The notes below the pieces were generated by a model. It was not told the DNA's origin and searched no databases. It saw only the letters and a list, made by a program, of their open reading frames with translations. Both the position numbers and the translations under genes were made by a program. Below, in pieces: positions 7,678-16,624 of a stretch of DNA of 43,681 nucleotides. This DNA comes from Bacteroidota bacterium (GTDB lineage: Bacteria > Bacteroidota > Bacteroidia > 2-12-FULL-35-15), in NCBI GenBank assembly GCA_947447995.1, contig CANFLQ010000011.1, positions 1 through 43,681 of the forward strand, given 5' to 3'. Within the stretch, counting starts at the first letter, position 1; each line of letters begins with the position of its first letter.

Positions 7678-9834
7678 ATGACTGAAAACACAACAAATAT
7701 AACACTTCATGTAGAAGGTATGGATTGTACATCCTGCGCCTTGGGCATTACCAAAAATCTTCAAAAAAAAGGAGCAGAGAATGTTTTTGTGGATTTTGCG
7801 TCTGGCGAAGCCAACTTTTTTTTGAAAGATAAAAAGGAACTCCAATTAATGATAAATAGTATCAATGATTTGGGGTATAAGGTGGTAGATAGCAAATTTA
7901 GGGAAGAAAATGAAGGTAAAATGTCAGTTGTAGAAAAACGTTTTTATTTTACCTTGCCCTTTACCATTATTTTGTTTTTCGGGCACATGCTGCTTTCTCA
8001 CAATTTTATACTGAATCAACCTTGGATTCAACTGCTGCTGTGCCTACCTGTTTTTATTATTGGGATAATGCAGTTTGGTAAAAGCGCTTGGGGATCTCTA
8101 AAAGCCAGAGTTCCCAATATGGACGTTCTTGTTTTTATTGGTTCGGCATCGGCATTTATATATAGTATTGTAGGTATGTGGTTGCATTATGGAACGCATC
8201 AAATGCACAATTACATGTTTTTTGAAACGGCAGCTACCATTATCACATTGGTATTGTTGGGTAATGTATTTGAACACCGTTCGGTAAAACAAACAACTAC
8301 CGCTCTTCGCGATTTAAGTGCCATACAGGTATCTAAAGCTAAATTGCTGGGCTTACAAATGGGTAAAGAGGTAATTACCGAAATTGATTATAAGGATATA
8401 ACCATTGGTGCAATACTTCAGGTAAATACAGGTGATAAAATACCTGTTGATGGGGAAATTATTTCAGGTGAAGTAACCATTGATGAATCTATGTTAACAG
8501 GCGAAAGCAGTCCGGTTGAAAAAACAAATACGGACAACGTTATTGGAGGAACCATTGTTGTAAACGGTAGTATTCGGATGCGTGCCCAAGTGGTGGGTAA
8601 CGAAACAGTACTAGCAAAAATCATTGAATTGGTAAAAAAAGCACAACAAGCAAAACCCGAAATTCAAAAGTTGGGGGATAAAATTAGTGCCATATTTGTT
8701 CCTGTAGTATTAGGTATTTCAGTGATTACATTTTTTGTCAATTATTTTTTTGTCAATTTCCCTATAGACATGGATACATTTCAGGAGTCAATTATGCGTA
8801 GCATTGCGGTATTGGTTATTTCTTGTCCATGTGCTATGGGCTTGGCAACACCAACTGCTGTAATGGTGGGCATTGGCAGAGCAGCAAAAATGGGCATATT
8901 AATTAAAGGTGGTAGTACTTTGGAAGAGTTTGCCAAAATAAAAAATATTGTTTTTGATAAAACAGGAACACTTACTACCGGTGATTTTAAAATAAAAAAC
9001 ATCAATTATTTTGAAGGTGCAACAGAAAACGAAGTGAAAGATATATTGTTTACCCTTGAACAACATTCCTCACATCCTATAGCTAAATCAATAGTTAACG
9101 AACTTAAAAATACTGTTTCAACAATTGCGTTTAATAATATAATTGAAGACAAAGGTTTAGGTATTTCTGCCACAGACGCTAATAACAACACCTATCAATT
9201 AGGTTCTTATAAAATAGCTTCCAGCTTCACATTAAGTGATATGCATAATATTTATGTTATAAAAAATAAAGTGTTAATAGCAACCGTAGATTTGGAAGAT
9301 ACCTTAAAAGCAGGTGTTAAGGAAACCATTGCCAATTTTAATAAACAAGGTATATTAACCGTTATCCTGAGTGGCGATAGCCGTAAAAAATGTGAGGAAC
9401 TGGCGCAAAAAATAAATATTGATAAAGTATACAGTGAGCAGTTACCTTCTCAAAAGCTTGAATTGATTGAAAAATTAACAAAACAAGCACCAACCGCAAT
9501 GGTGGGCGATGGTGTAAATGACGCGCCTGCATTGGCAAAAGCCACAGTAGGCATTTCATTGAGCAATGCAACGCAAGTGGCAATACAATCTGCACAAATT
9601 ATATTATTAAAAAATAACGATTTGTCGATGCTTACACAGGCACATTTAATAAGTAAACATAGCCTTATTACCATAAAACAAAATTTGTTTTGGGCGTTTT
9701 TTTATAACATTATTGCAATTCCGGTTGCAGCAATGGGATTATTAAGTCCGGGTATTGGTGCATTAGCAATGGCTTTTTCCGATGTTATTGTGATTGGGAA
9801 TTCAATTCGTTTGAAAACAAAAAAGTTGAAATAA
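7678..9834 (+). CDS. copA: Copper-translocating P-type ATPase (CopA type, P1B-1)
   Basis: The enzyme uses ATP to push monovalent copper out of the cytoplasm. The 718 residues show the full P1B order: one heavy-metal-associated domain with GMDCTSCA (Cys17 and Cys20), two extra membrane helices, the actuator TGES motif (LTGESSPVEK near residue 276), the transmembrane Cys383-Pro-Cys385, the phosphorylation site DKTGTLT at Asp427, the HP motif in SSHPIAKS, and GDGVNDAPALAKA for nucleotide and magnesium. CPC, together with a single CxxC domain, points to copper rather than zinc or cadmium. A glycosyltransferase gene starts 6 bases after its stop, so it heads a three-gene unit. A -7-like TACCTTTA ends 10 bases before the ATG, so the leader is very short. 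No copper regulator or chaperone gene is adjacent. Confidence 0.94.
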   Translation: MTENTTNITLHVEGMDCTSCALGITKNLQKKGAENVFVDFASGEANFFLKDKKELQLMINSINDLGYKVVDSKFREENEGKMSVVEKRFYFTLPFTIILFFGHMLLSHNFILNQPWIQLLLCLPVFIIGIMQFGKSAWGSLKARVPNMDVLVFIGSASAFIYSIVGMWLHYGTHQMHNYMFFETAATIITLVLLGNVFEHRSVKQTTTALRDLSAIQVSKAKLLGLQMGKEVITEIDYKDITIGAILQVNTGDKIPVDGEIISGEVTIDESMLTGESSPVEKTNTDNVIGGTIVVNGSIRMRAQVVGNETVLAKIIELVKKAQQAKPEIQKLGDKISAIFVPVVLGISVITFFVNYFFVNFPIDMDTFQESIMRSIAVLVISCPCAMGLATPTAVMVGIGRAAKMGILIKGGSTLEEFAKIKNIVFDKTGTLTTGDFKIKNINYFEGATENEVKDILFTLEQHSSHPIAKSIVNELKNTVSTIAFNNIIEDKGLGISATDANNNTYQLGSYKIASSFTLSDMHNIYVIKNKVLIATVDLEDTLKAGVKETIANFNKQGILTVILSGDSRKKCEELAQKINIDKVYSEQLPSQKLELIEKLTKQAPTAMVGDGVNDAPALAKATVGISLSNATQVAIQSAQIILLKNNDLSMLTQAHLISKHSLITIKQNLFWAFFYNIIAIPVAAMGLLSPGIGALAMAFSDVIVIGNSIRLKTKKLK

Positions 9835-9840
9835 AGTTTA

Positions 9841-11028
9841 ATGGAACTTCCAAAATTAAATATACTTTTTCTATCCAGTTGGTATCCAAACAGGTGTAAT
9901 CCACGACTGGGTAATTTTGTACAAAAACATGCTGAAGCCGTTGCATTGACATCCCGTGTTGCAGCTTTATTTGTTTGTTCTGACGCTTCTTGTAAACAAA
10001 GATTTGAAATTACGGAAGCTTTTATTAATAATGTATATACAGTAAATGTATACTATAAAAAAGTAGAACATTCAATACCCCTAATTTCAACTGCACAAAA
10101 AGCTTTGCGTTCTGTCCGTGCTTATATTAAAGGATTTAAAATAATCCAAAAACATTTACCTAATATAAATCTGGTTCATCACAATATTTTATACCCTGCT
10201 GGAATAATAGCTATGTATTTAAAAAAAGTGAAACATATTCCATATATAATCACTGAAAATTGGACAGGATATTTACCTTCAAAAAAAATAAAATTGGATT
10301 GGTTGCAAAAAAAGCTTTCAAAACTAATAGCTTCCAACGCTAGTTATATTGTGCCAGTATCTGTCGATTTGCGTGATGCAATGATGAATTTGGGATTTAA
10401 TACCAATTATGAAATCATTTACAATGTGTTTGATACACAATTGTTTTATCCAAGAAACGACAAAATAAAACATGATAAGATTAAAATAATTCACATATCT
10501 ACGCTAGATGATGCACACAAAAACGTATCAGGTATGTTGCGTGTTACTAAGCAATTAGCAAAACAGCGTAGCGATTTTGAAATATGGTTTATGGGTGATG
10601 GAGACACCTCCCCTTATATGAAATTGGCATCTGAATTAAAGATTAAAGACACTTTTGCATTTTTTGATGGAATAAAATCGACAAAGGAAGTAGCAGAAAT
10701 TATGCGTAATTCAGATTGCTTTTTACTTTTTAGTAATTATGAAAATCTACCCTGTGTAATGGTAGAAGCTTTAGCAAGTGGTATCCCAATCGTATCTTCT
10801 ACTGCAGGAGGAATACATGAACATATTACCGAAAATTTAGGAATACTTTTAAAGCCCCTTGACGAAGGGGCTTTATTAAATGCATTAAATGTAGCAATTG
10901 ATAATATAAAATCAAATAAATATAATGCAGAAGAGTTAAGCCAGTATGCAAACAGAAATTTTAGTTATGAAAAAATAGGCGAAAAGTTTCATGTTTTATA
11001 TTCTAAAATATTAAAACACAAAATATAA
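9841..11028 (+). CDS. GT4-family glycosyltransferase (GT-B fold)
   Basis: The 395-residue protein has the two Rossmann-like halves of GT-B enzymes. The N-terminal half starts NILFLSSWYPNRCNPRLGNF, a pattern typical of GT4 sugar transferases. The C-terminal half has the donor-binding E-x7-E motif (YENLPCVMVEALASGIPIVS near residue 300), followed by GGIHEHI. It probably transfers an activated sugar to a cell-surface glycan or lipid at the cytoplasmic face of the membrane; neither donor nor acceptor can be told. The start is 6 bases after copA and its stop overlaps the methyltransferase start (TAATG), so the last two genes are likely to be translated as a pair. Its place behind a copper ATPase looks like operon packing, not shared function. 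Confidence 0.9.
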   Translation: MELPKLNILFLSSWYPNRCNPRLGNFVQKHAEAVALTSRVAALFVCSDASCKQRFEITEAFINNVYTVNVYYKKVEHSIPLISTAQKALRSVRAYIKGFKIIQKHLPNINLVHHNILYPAGIIAMYLKKVKHIPYIITENWTGYLPSKKIKLDWLQKKLSKLIASNASYIVPVSVDLRDAMMNLGFNTNYEIIYNVFDTQLFYPRNDKIKHDKIKIIHISTLDDAHKNVSGMLRVTKQLAKQRSDFEIWFMGDGDTSPYMKLASELKIKDTFAFFDGIKSTKEVAEIMRNSDCFLLFSNYENLPCVMVEALASGIPIVSSTAGGIHEHITENLGILLKPLDEGALLNALNVAIDNIKSNKYNAEELSQYANRNFSYEKIGEKFHVLYSKILKHKI

Positions 11029-11831
11029 TGAATAAAGTCTTCAAACTTTTTAAAGCCTTTTTTTTACTATTAAAACAACCATCTTTACTTAACAATGTTT
11101 TGAATGATGCTGATGTAAATAAAAATGAAGTAAAAAAAAAATACAATCTCCCAAAAGGATTAAAAACAATTGAATTAACAGATTTGATACCCAATTTGAA
11201 TATAACAGTTAATCCCTATTGCTCAATGGATGGAGGTTCTACGCCTGTTGATTTAGCTTTGCTAATTGGTTTAGCAACTCAAAAACCTAATTGTAATTAT
11301 TTTGAAATTGGTACTTGGCGTGGAGAAAGTGTTGCTAACGTAGCAACAGTAGCAGAAAAGTGTATTACTCTTAATATATCGGATAAGGAAATGCAGGCTT
11401 TAGGGCTGGAAAAAAGCTATATAGATTTACATCGTTTTTTCTCAAAAAACTTAAAAAATGTAATCCATATTCAGGCAAATTCTTTAACCTTCGATTATTC
11501 TACGCTTAATCAAAAATTTGATTTGATTTTTATTGATGGAGATCATCATTATGAAAGTGTAAAAAGTGACACCAAAAATGCTTTTCAATTACTGAAAGAT
11601 GAAAACTCAATAATTGTTTGGCATGATTACGGTCACACTCCTGCTGATATAAGGTGGGATGTTTTTAGGGGAATATTGGATGGCAGCACTAAGGAGCAAA
11701 TTCAATATTTATATAGGGTATCTAATACATTGTGTGCCATTTATACACAACAAAAAATAGCATCAATTTATCCTACACCAAATGCCAATCCTAAAAAGCA
11801 ATTTTCTATTCATATAAAAGCAAATCAATAA
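11028..11831 (+). CDS. Class I SAM-dependent methyltransferase (Methyltransf_24-like)
   Basis: The 267-residue protein has a Rossmann-type methyltransferase core. FEIGTWRGESVANVA near residue 90 is the SAM-binding motif I, FDLIFIDGDHHYESVKSD near residue 163 is the acidic motif with the DGDHxY pattern of the Methyltransf_24 family, and IIVWHDYGH follows near 200. The family often acts on sugars or lipids in surface polysaccharide clusters, which fits the glycosyltransferase whose stop overlaps its start by one base. About 60 residues before the core are lysine-rich and not recognised. The last codons form the left arm of the terminator at 11816-11850. Confidence 0.82.
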   Translation: MNKVFKLFKAFFLLLKQPSLLNNVLNDADVNKNEVKKKYNLPKGLKTIELTDLIPNLNITVNPYCSMDGGSTPVDLALLIGLATQKPNCNYFEIGTWRGESVANVATVAEKCITLNISDKEMQALGLEKSYIDLHRFFSKNLKNVIHIQANSLTFDYSTLNQKFDLIFIDGDHHYESVKSDTKNAFQLLKDENSIIVWHDYGHTPADIRWDVFRGILDGSTKEQIQYLYRVSNTLCAIYTQQKIASIYPTPNANPKKQFSIHIKANQ

Positions 11832-11850
11832 TAAAAATTGATTTGCTTTT
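11816..11850 (+). terminator. Hairpin terminator overlapping the methyltransferase stop codon
   Basis: A perfect 14-base-pair stem, AAAAGCAAATCAAT with ATTGATTTGCTTTT, and a 7-base loop. The left arm contains the last codons and most of the stop of the methyltransferase gene. It closes the copA operon. Confidence 0.85.
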
Positions 11851-11942
11851 ATAACCGGTTGGGGTAAAATTGATTTATTCTATTTGGCATATTTGTTGAC
11901 CAATCCCTTTTTATATAAGTGCATACATTAAAATATTAATTA

Positions 11943-11961
11943 CTTTTGCTTTTAGCAAAAG
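11943..11961. repeat. Short perfect hairpin upstream of the YwqK-like gene
   Basis: CTTTTGCT and AGCAAAAG arms around TTT. The left arm overlaps a TAnnTTTG match (TACTTTTG, 11941-11948), a possible -7 element 55 bases before the next gene. Without a -33 element this could equally be a leader hairpin. Confidence 0.35.
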
Positions 11962-12003
11962 CCAATTGTTTATTCATACAATTATTTAATTTAAACAGGA
12001 TAG

Positions 12004-12786
12004 ATGAAAATTATAATCTCAATTAGTACACTTTTTTTTTATTTTTCTTCGTTTTTTTCTTCCGCACAAACCGATAATCTGAATAAAACAGATGCCGCAG
12101 GTAAAAAGCAGGGCCATTGGATTAAGTTGGACGATGATAGAAAAAAGATGTACGAAGGCAGCTTTGTTGAAGGCATTCCTGTTGGTAAGTTCACTTATTT
12201 TTATGATACAGGCACTCCTTGGTCGGTTACTTTTTTTTCTAATAACGGAAACATTTCACGTACTCAAATGTTTGATGCCGCTGGAAAATTGACTGCAGAA
12301 GGGAAATATGTAAATGAGAAAAAAGATAGTTTATGGAAATTTTATAGTAAATCAGGAAAACTGATATCAACAGAAAATTATATCAACGGTGTAAAAAACG
12401 GAACATTTAAAGTTTTTTATGAAAATGGAGAGCTTTTAGAAGAACAAAACTGGAAAAATGGCGTTCAGGAAGGCTTATCGGCTAAATACTTTGATAGCGG
12501 ACAATTAAAATATCAACGAAATTATATAAATAATAAGGTAGAAGGAAAGGCTACATATTATTATCCTTCAGGAAAAGTTAATATTGAAGGCGTTTATAAA
12601 AACGATTTAAAAGAAGGACCTTGGAAATATTACAAGGAAAATGGAACACTAGAGCGCACCGATGAATATTTTAACGGGCTATTTGTTGGTAAAAAAGACC
12701 CCAACGTTATTTCAAAAGAGGTAGAAGAAAAAGAACGAAAATTATCGGAACAATTTGAAATTAAAGACCCTTACGGAGATAGGTAA
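12004..12786 (+). CDS. Exported MORN-like repeat protein (YwqK family)
   Basis: The 260-residue protein starts with a signal peptide (hydrophobic residues 2-20, ending SSAQ). The rest is a run of about eight repeats of 21-24 residues with the pattern 'G-x-W-x-x-Y-x-x-G-x-L-x-x-E-x-x-Y-x-x-G', for example KDSLWKFYSKSGKLISTENY and GPWKYYKENGTLERTDEY. This is the YwqK/MORN-variant repeat. Database entries call the family 'toxin-antitoxin system YwqK family antitoxin', but no toxin is adjacent here and the Bacteroidota members are exported, so I would not read an antitoxin role into it. It lies 37 bases before mnmA and may be cotranscribed with it. The C-terminus is a charged helix rich in Glu and Lys. 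Confidence 0.85.
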   Translation: MKIIISISTLFFYFSSFFSSAQTDNLNKTDAAGKKQGHWIKLDDDRKKMYEGSFVEGIPVGKFTYFYDTGTPWSVTFFSNNGNISRTQMFDAAGKLTAEGKYVNEKKDSLWKFYSKSGKLISTENYINGVKNGTFKVFYENGELLEEQNWKNGVQEGLSAKYFDSGQLKYQRNYINNKVEGKATYYYPSGKVNIEGVYKNDLKEGPWKYYKENGTLERTDEYFNGLFVGKKDPNVISKEVEEKERKLSEQFEIKDPYGDR

Positions 12787-12823
12787 TAAGTTAAAAGTTG
12801 TAAGCTTTAAACTGAATTAAAAG

Positions 12824-13930
12824 ATGAGCAAAAAAGGAAAAGTATTATTAGCAATGAGTGGAGGAATTGATAGTTCCATTGCAGCGCTATTGTTGCACGA
12901 ACAAGGCTATGAGGTGGTTGGTATTACTATGAAAACATGGGATTACGCTTCGTCTGGAGGCTCCAGTAAAGAAACAGGTTGTTGCAGTTTGGATTCTATT
13001 AACGATGCTAGGTTATTGGCGGTAAACTTAGGCTTTCCTCATTTTATTTTAGATATTAGAAATGAATTTGGAAACTTTGTTATTGATAATTTTGTTGAAG
13101 AATATTTGGCTGGTCGTACACCAAATCCTTGTGTATTATGCAATACGCACATTAAATGGGAGGCACTATTAAAACGTGCCGATATGCTTGATTGCGAATT
13201 CATTGCTACGGGGCATTATGCACGCATCCGTGAGGAAAACAACCGCTATGTGGTTTCAAAGGGGTTGGATCAAACCAAAGATCAATCGTATGTGCTTTGG
13301 GGCTTAACACAAAATAGTTTAAAACGCACACTTTTTCCTTTACAAAACTATCTTAAATCAGAAATAAAACAAATGGCCATTGATAATGGTTATGTTGATT
13401 TGGCAACAAAAAATGAAAGTTATGAAATATGTTTTGTGCCAGACAATGATTATCGAGGATTTTTAAAACACAAAGTAGAAGGGCTAGAACAAAAAGTTGC
13501 TGGTGGTAATTTTGTGGATAAAGCAGGCAAAATTTTAGGTAAACATAAAGGTTATCCTTTTTATACCGTAGGGCAACGCAAAGGGCTGGAAATTGCTGTA
13601 GGAGAACCGTTACATGTATTGGAAATAGTGCCAGAAACCAATACTGTTATTTTAGGTTCAAAAGATGATTTGGAGCAACAACAAATGACAGTAGGGCAAT
13701 TTAATCTTATAAAATATGGGCAGTTGCCCAACAGTTTTCAAACATTAACCAAAATACGATATAAAGATCCTGGTACAATGGCTACAGTATCGCACGTAAA
13801 TGATAAACTAAATGTATTGTTTCACAATACTGTTTCTGCCGTTGCCCCAGGGCAATCTGCCGTGTTTTACGAAGGAGATGATTTGGTTGGTGGTGGCATA
13901 ATTGAACGTCAACGCCCTCTATTGATATAA
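12824..13930 (+). CDS. mnmA: tRNA-specific 2-thiouridylase MnmA
   Basis: MnmA thiolates C2 of the wobble uridine in tRNAs for Lys, Glu and Gln, using ATP to activate the base and a persulfide as sulfur source. The PP-loop MSGGIDSSIAALLL lies at residues 10-23. The two active cysteines are in the expected places: NPCVLCN near residue 102 and SYEICFVPD near 203. The GHYAR motif follows the first cysteine block. The 368 residues match the family. The ATG at 12824 gives a short N-terminus, KKGKVLLAMSGG, as in homologues. Confidence 0.97.
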   Translation: MSKKGKVLLAMSGGIDSSIAALLLHEQGYEVVGITMKTWDYASSGGSSKETGCCSLDSINDARLLAVNLGFPHFILDIRNEFGNFVIDNFVEEYLAGRTPNPCVLCNTHIKWEALLKRADMLDCEFIATGHYARIREENNRYVVSKGLDQTKDQSYVLWGLTQNSLKRTLFPLQNYLKSEIKQMAIDNGYVDLATKNESYEICFVPDNDYRGFLKHKVEGLEQKVAGGNFVDKAGKILGKHKGYPFYTVGQRKGLEIAVGEPLHVLEIVPETNTVILGSKDDLEQQQMTVGQFNLIKYGQLPNSFQTLTKIRYKDPGTMATVSHVNDKLNVLFHNTVSAVAPGQSAVFYEGDDLVGGGIIERQRPLLI

Positions 13931-13976
13931 CTATTCAATAAAATTCCTTAATTTAGCTTTTGAGATTTTATTAACA

Positions 13977-14732
13977 ATGAAACCAGCTTTCGGAAAATTA
14001 TTCCTATTCTTTTTTTTGGGCATCGCTCTTTTTTCTTGTAAAAAAGATGCTAATGTAGCTGATATGGGATATAATTATTTTCCTACAGACGTTGGTAAGT
14101 ATGTAATTTACGATGTTGATTCTACCTTTTATGATGGTTTTTATAGTCCAGTTAAAGCCGTAAATTTTAAGTTTCAATTAAAAGAAAAAATAGAATCCAT
14201 TTTTAACGACAACCAAGGCAGACCAACCCTGCGTTTGGAGCGCTACGTAAAATACTACGATAGTATTGTACCTTATAGTGCCCAACCTTGGACATTAAGG
14301 GATGTTTGGATGGCAAACCGAAATACAACCAATGCCGAAAGGGTGGAGGAGAATGTAAGGATTGTAAGGCTAATTTTTCCTGTCAGAAAAAATAAAACAT
14401 GGAATGCGAATGCACAAAACACCTATGATGAAAGAGATTTTAATTATGAATACTGTGATTTTTCTGAAACTATTGGAAGTATAAATTTTACTCAGGTTTT
14501 ACAAACTTTATATAATGATGGCGGAACAATACTAACTAGCAGAGAATACAGAACTGAAAAATATGCACGAGATGTAGGATTAATCTTTCGTGAGGAAATT
14601 GTTGTAGAATCGCAACCCAAAGCGGGAGCTACTTCAACGGAATTACAGGCTTTTTTTGCAAAATCTATTATGCAACGCATCACTTCAGGTTATAAATATA
14701 CCATGACTGTTCATTCTTACGGAACAGAATAA
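13977..14732 (+). CDS. Predicted lipoprotein, Bacteroidota-specific, function unknown
   Basis: A 251-residue protein with a lipoprotein signal: a hydrophobic stretch to residue 19, then FSCKKD with Cys21 as the lipidation site. Acidic and lysine residues after the cysteine are common in Bacteroidota lipoproteins. The mature part starts with a block, NYFPTDVGKYVIYDVDS, shared by a set of Bacteroidota hypothetical lipoproteins, and is otherwise beta-rich with many Tyr and Asp. I recognise no catalytic motif. It lies 46 bases after mnmA and 64 bases before cinA on the same strand. It is likely to be anchored in the outer or inner membrane facing the periplasm. Confidence 0.75.
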   Translation: MKPAFGKLFLFFFLGIALFSCKKDANVADMGYNYFPTDVGKYVIYDVDSTFYDGFYSPVKAVNFKFQLKEKIESIFNDNQGRPTLRLERYVKYYDSIVPYSAQPWTLRDVWMANRNTTNAERVEENVRIVRLIFPVRKNKTWNANAQNTYDERDFNYEYCDFSETIGSINFTQVLQTLYNDGGTILTSREYRTEKYARDVGLIFREEIVVESQPKAGATSTELQAFFAKSIMQRITSGYKYTMTVHSYGTE

Positions 14733-14796
14733 TAGTTTATTTTTTGGCTTCCCAAACTTTCTAACTTTGAACTTTTCAACTTTGAACTTAAATTAT

Positions 14797-16056
14797 ATGC
14801 AAGCAGAAATAATAACTATTGGTGACGAAATACTTATTGGTCAAATTGTGGATACAAACTCGGCATACATGGCAACAATACTAAATTTGAATGGTATTAA
14901 CGTAAAACAAATATCCTCCGTATCCGATAATCGCGACCATATAATTAAAGCATTGGACGAAGCCAAGGAACGTGCAGATATTATTTTAATAACAGGCGGT
15001 TTAGGTCCTACAAAAGACGACATTACTAAAAAAACACTAACTCAGTATTTTAATACTAAAATGCGTTTTGATGAAGAGGCATATCAGGATGTGAAAAACA
15101 TTTTTGATTTTTATGGAAAAGAAGTAACACCTATTAATCGCTTGCAAGCAGAGGTGCCAGAAATATGTGAGGTAATAAGAAACTTGAATGGTACTGCACC
15201 TGGAATGTGGTTTGATGTGGATGGAAAAGTTTTTGTATCAATGCCTGGAGTGCCTCATGAAATGAAGGCAATGATGAAAGAGCGCGTTGTGCCTAAAATT
15301 TTAGAACGTTATCATTTACCATTCATAGTTCATAAAACAGCTCTTACACAAGGAATAGGGGAATCCTTTTTAGCTGAAACAATTACAGATTGGGAAAATA
15401 GTTTATCAACAGTTGGTATTAAACTTGCTTATTTACCATCCCCAGGAATGATGGTTAGATTGCGACTAAGCACAACAGGTAAGGACAAAGATAAATTGAA
15501 TGAAGCGGTTGATAATAAAATAGAAGAACTTAAAAAACGTATTCCTGAATACATTTACGGATATGAAATTTTTGGCGAAGAAAGAGAAACGCTGGAGCAA
15601 TTGGTAGGAAAGCTATTAAAGGACAATCAAAAAACAGTATCAACAGCCGAAAGCTGCACTGGAGGTTATATTTCTCATTTAATTACCAGAATTGCCGGCA
15701 GCTCTGATTATTATGCCGGTTCGGTGATTTGCTATTCCAATACGGTAAAAGAAATGGAATTGGGTATTTCAAAAGAATTGTTAGCTGCAAAAGGAGCGGT
15801 TTGTCAGCCAGTTGTGGAGGCAATGGCTCAATCTGTTAGGGAAAAGTTAAAAACCGATTATTCCATTGCTTGTTCTGGTATAGCAGGCCCTACAGGAGGT
15901 ACAGATAAAAAACCAGTAGGCACAGTTTGGATTGCCATAGCAACACCCGAAAAGGTAATTTCTGAAAAGTTTTTATTCGGTAATAACCGAGAACGAAATA
16001 TTCAAAAAACGGCAAATGCAGCTTTAAATATGTTGAAGAAGGTATTGGAGAGCTAA
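14797..16056 (+). CDS. cinA: CinA-family protein: NMN deamidase / ADP-ribose pyrophosphatase
   Basis: The N-terminal half is the MoCF/COG1058 domain with IITIGDEILIGQIVDTNSAY at the start and ITGGLGPTKDD near residue 58. The C-terminal half is the PncC amidase domain with STAESCTGGYISHLIT near residue 284 and ACSGIAGPTGGTDKKPVGTV near 370. The pair recycles nicotinamide mononucleotide to NaMN and hydrolyses ADP-ribose in some bacteria; 'competence/damage-inducible' is the historical name. I place the start at the ATG at 14797: 419 residues, which fits the family. The frame continues upstream to a TTG at 14767, adding ten residues not seen in homologues and running through two copies of AACTTTGAACTT. 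Confidence 0.94.
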   Translation: MQAEIITIGDEILIGQIVDTNSAYMATILNLNGINVKQISSVSDNRDHIIKALDEAKERADIILITGGLGPTKDDITKKTLTQYFNTKMRFDEEAYQDVKNIFDFYGKEVTPINRLQAEVPEICEVIRNLNGTAPGMWFDVDGKVFVSMPGVPHEMKAMMKERVVPKILERYHLPFIVHKTALTQGIGESFLAETITDWENSLSTVGIKLAYLPSPGMMVRLRLSTTGKDKDKLNEAVDNKIEELKKRIPEYIYGYEIFGEERETLEQLVGKLLKDNQKTVSTAESCTGGYISHLITRIAGSSDYYAGSVICYSNTVKEMELGISKELLAAKGAVCQPVVEAMAQSVREKLKTDYSIACSGIAGPTGGTDKKPVGTVWIAIATPEKVISEKFLFGNNRERNIQKTANAALNMLKKVLES

Positions 16057-16072
16057 CAAGCAATAAATCAGC

Positions 16073-16121
16073 AACTCCTTAGAAGCAACCTGTTTTAGTT
16101 AATAGGATTTATGAAGGAGTT
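16073..16121. repeat. Degenerate REP-like palindrome and hairpin after cinA
   Basis: Bases 16073-16093 match the right arm of the REP cluster at 26582-26602 at 18 of 21 positions (AACTCCTTAGAAGC against AGCTCCTTAGGAGC, then AACCTGT against GACCTGT). AACTCCTT at 16073 pairs with AAGGAGTT at 16114-16121, so it may also act as the 3' end of the cinA transcript. Confidence 0.6.
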
Positions 16122-16152
16122 AAGCGCCTCAATATTATTTTTTAATAAAACA

Positions 16153-16182
16153 TTGCATAATTAATTCAAATAACTATCTTTG
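16153..16182 (+). promoter_or_regulatory. Bacteroidota-type promoter of rpmE (ribosomal protein L31)
   Basis: TTG at 16153-16155, 19 bases, then TATCTTTG at 16175-16182: a full match to the -33/-7 pattern of the main Bacteroidota sigma factor. The start point would fall near 16187, leaving a leader of about 24 bases before the ATG at 16211. Confidence 0.75.
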
Positions 16183-16210
16183 CATTCCTAAAAATAAAAT
16201 TAGAATAAAA

Positions 16211-16459
16211 ATGAAAGCAGGACTTCACCCAGAAAATTACCGTTTAGTAGTATTTAAAGATTTGAGTATCAATTACTCTTTTTTAACAAAATCATGCGTA
16301 GAAAGCAAAGAAACTGTTAAATGGGAAGATGGTAATGAGTATCCAATTGTTAAGTTGGAGATTTCTCACATGTCGCACCCTTTTTACACTGGTAAAGTTA
16401 AATTGGTAGATACAGCAGGTCGCGTTGATAAATTTCGTACCCGTTACGCTAAAAAATAA
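16211..16459 (+). CDS. rpmE2: 50S ribosomal protein L31 type B
   Basis: The 82-residue protein has the L31 signature [19 protein letters not shown] and the block [13 protein letters not shown][17 protein letters not shown]. It lacks the CxxC pairs of zinc-binding L31, so it is the zinc-independent B type, about 10 residues longer than type A. It sits on the large subunit and forms bridge B1b to the small subunit. It has its own strong promoter and a hairpin terminator at 16479-16514, so it is a single-gene unit. In bacteria with both forms, type B replaces type A when zinc is low; whether that is so here cannot be judged from this window. Confidence 0.97.
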   Translation: MKAGLHPENYRLVVFKDLSINYSFLTKSCVESKETVKWEDGNEYPIVKLEISHMSHPFYTGKVKLVDTAGRVDKFRTRYAKK

Positions 16460-16478
16460 ATTTACATACTATTTGTTT

Positions 16479-16514
16479 AAAAATCCCTCAGCAATAAATT
16501 GTTGGGGGATTTTT
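16479..16514 (+). terminator. Hairpin terminator of the L31 gene
   Basis: A 16-base-pair stem, AAAAATCCCTCAGCAA with TTGTTGGGGGATTTTT (including G-T pairs), a 4-base loop and a run of T after it. It begins 19 bases after the L31 stop. Confidence 0.9.
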
Positions 16515-16624
16515 ATTTTTATTTGGCTCTAAAAATTGATAATACTCAATAAAAAACATACATTTGGGACTTATAAAGAATAGTATTTAAAATTTTTCCG
16601 AATCGACAACTAAAAAAATAATTT

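Noticed and set aside
7678-11831. CopA, glycosyltransferase and methyltransferase as one copper-response pathway
   Set aside because: They are packed like an operon, but the last two belong to surface glycan families and no copper chaperone or regulator is present; a shared function is not supported.
12004-12786. YwqK-like protein as the antitoxin of a toxin-antitoxin pair
   Set aside because: It has a signal peptide, and its neighbour mnmA is a housekeeping gene. There is no candidate toxin gene nearby.
14767-14796. Longer cinA start at the TTG at 14767
   Set aside because: It adds ten residues from a simple AACTTTGAACTT repeat that do not belong to the family; the ATG at 14797 gives the usual N-terminus.
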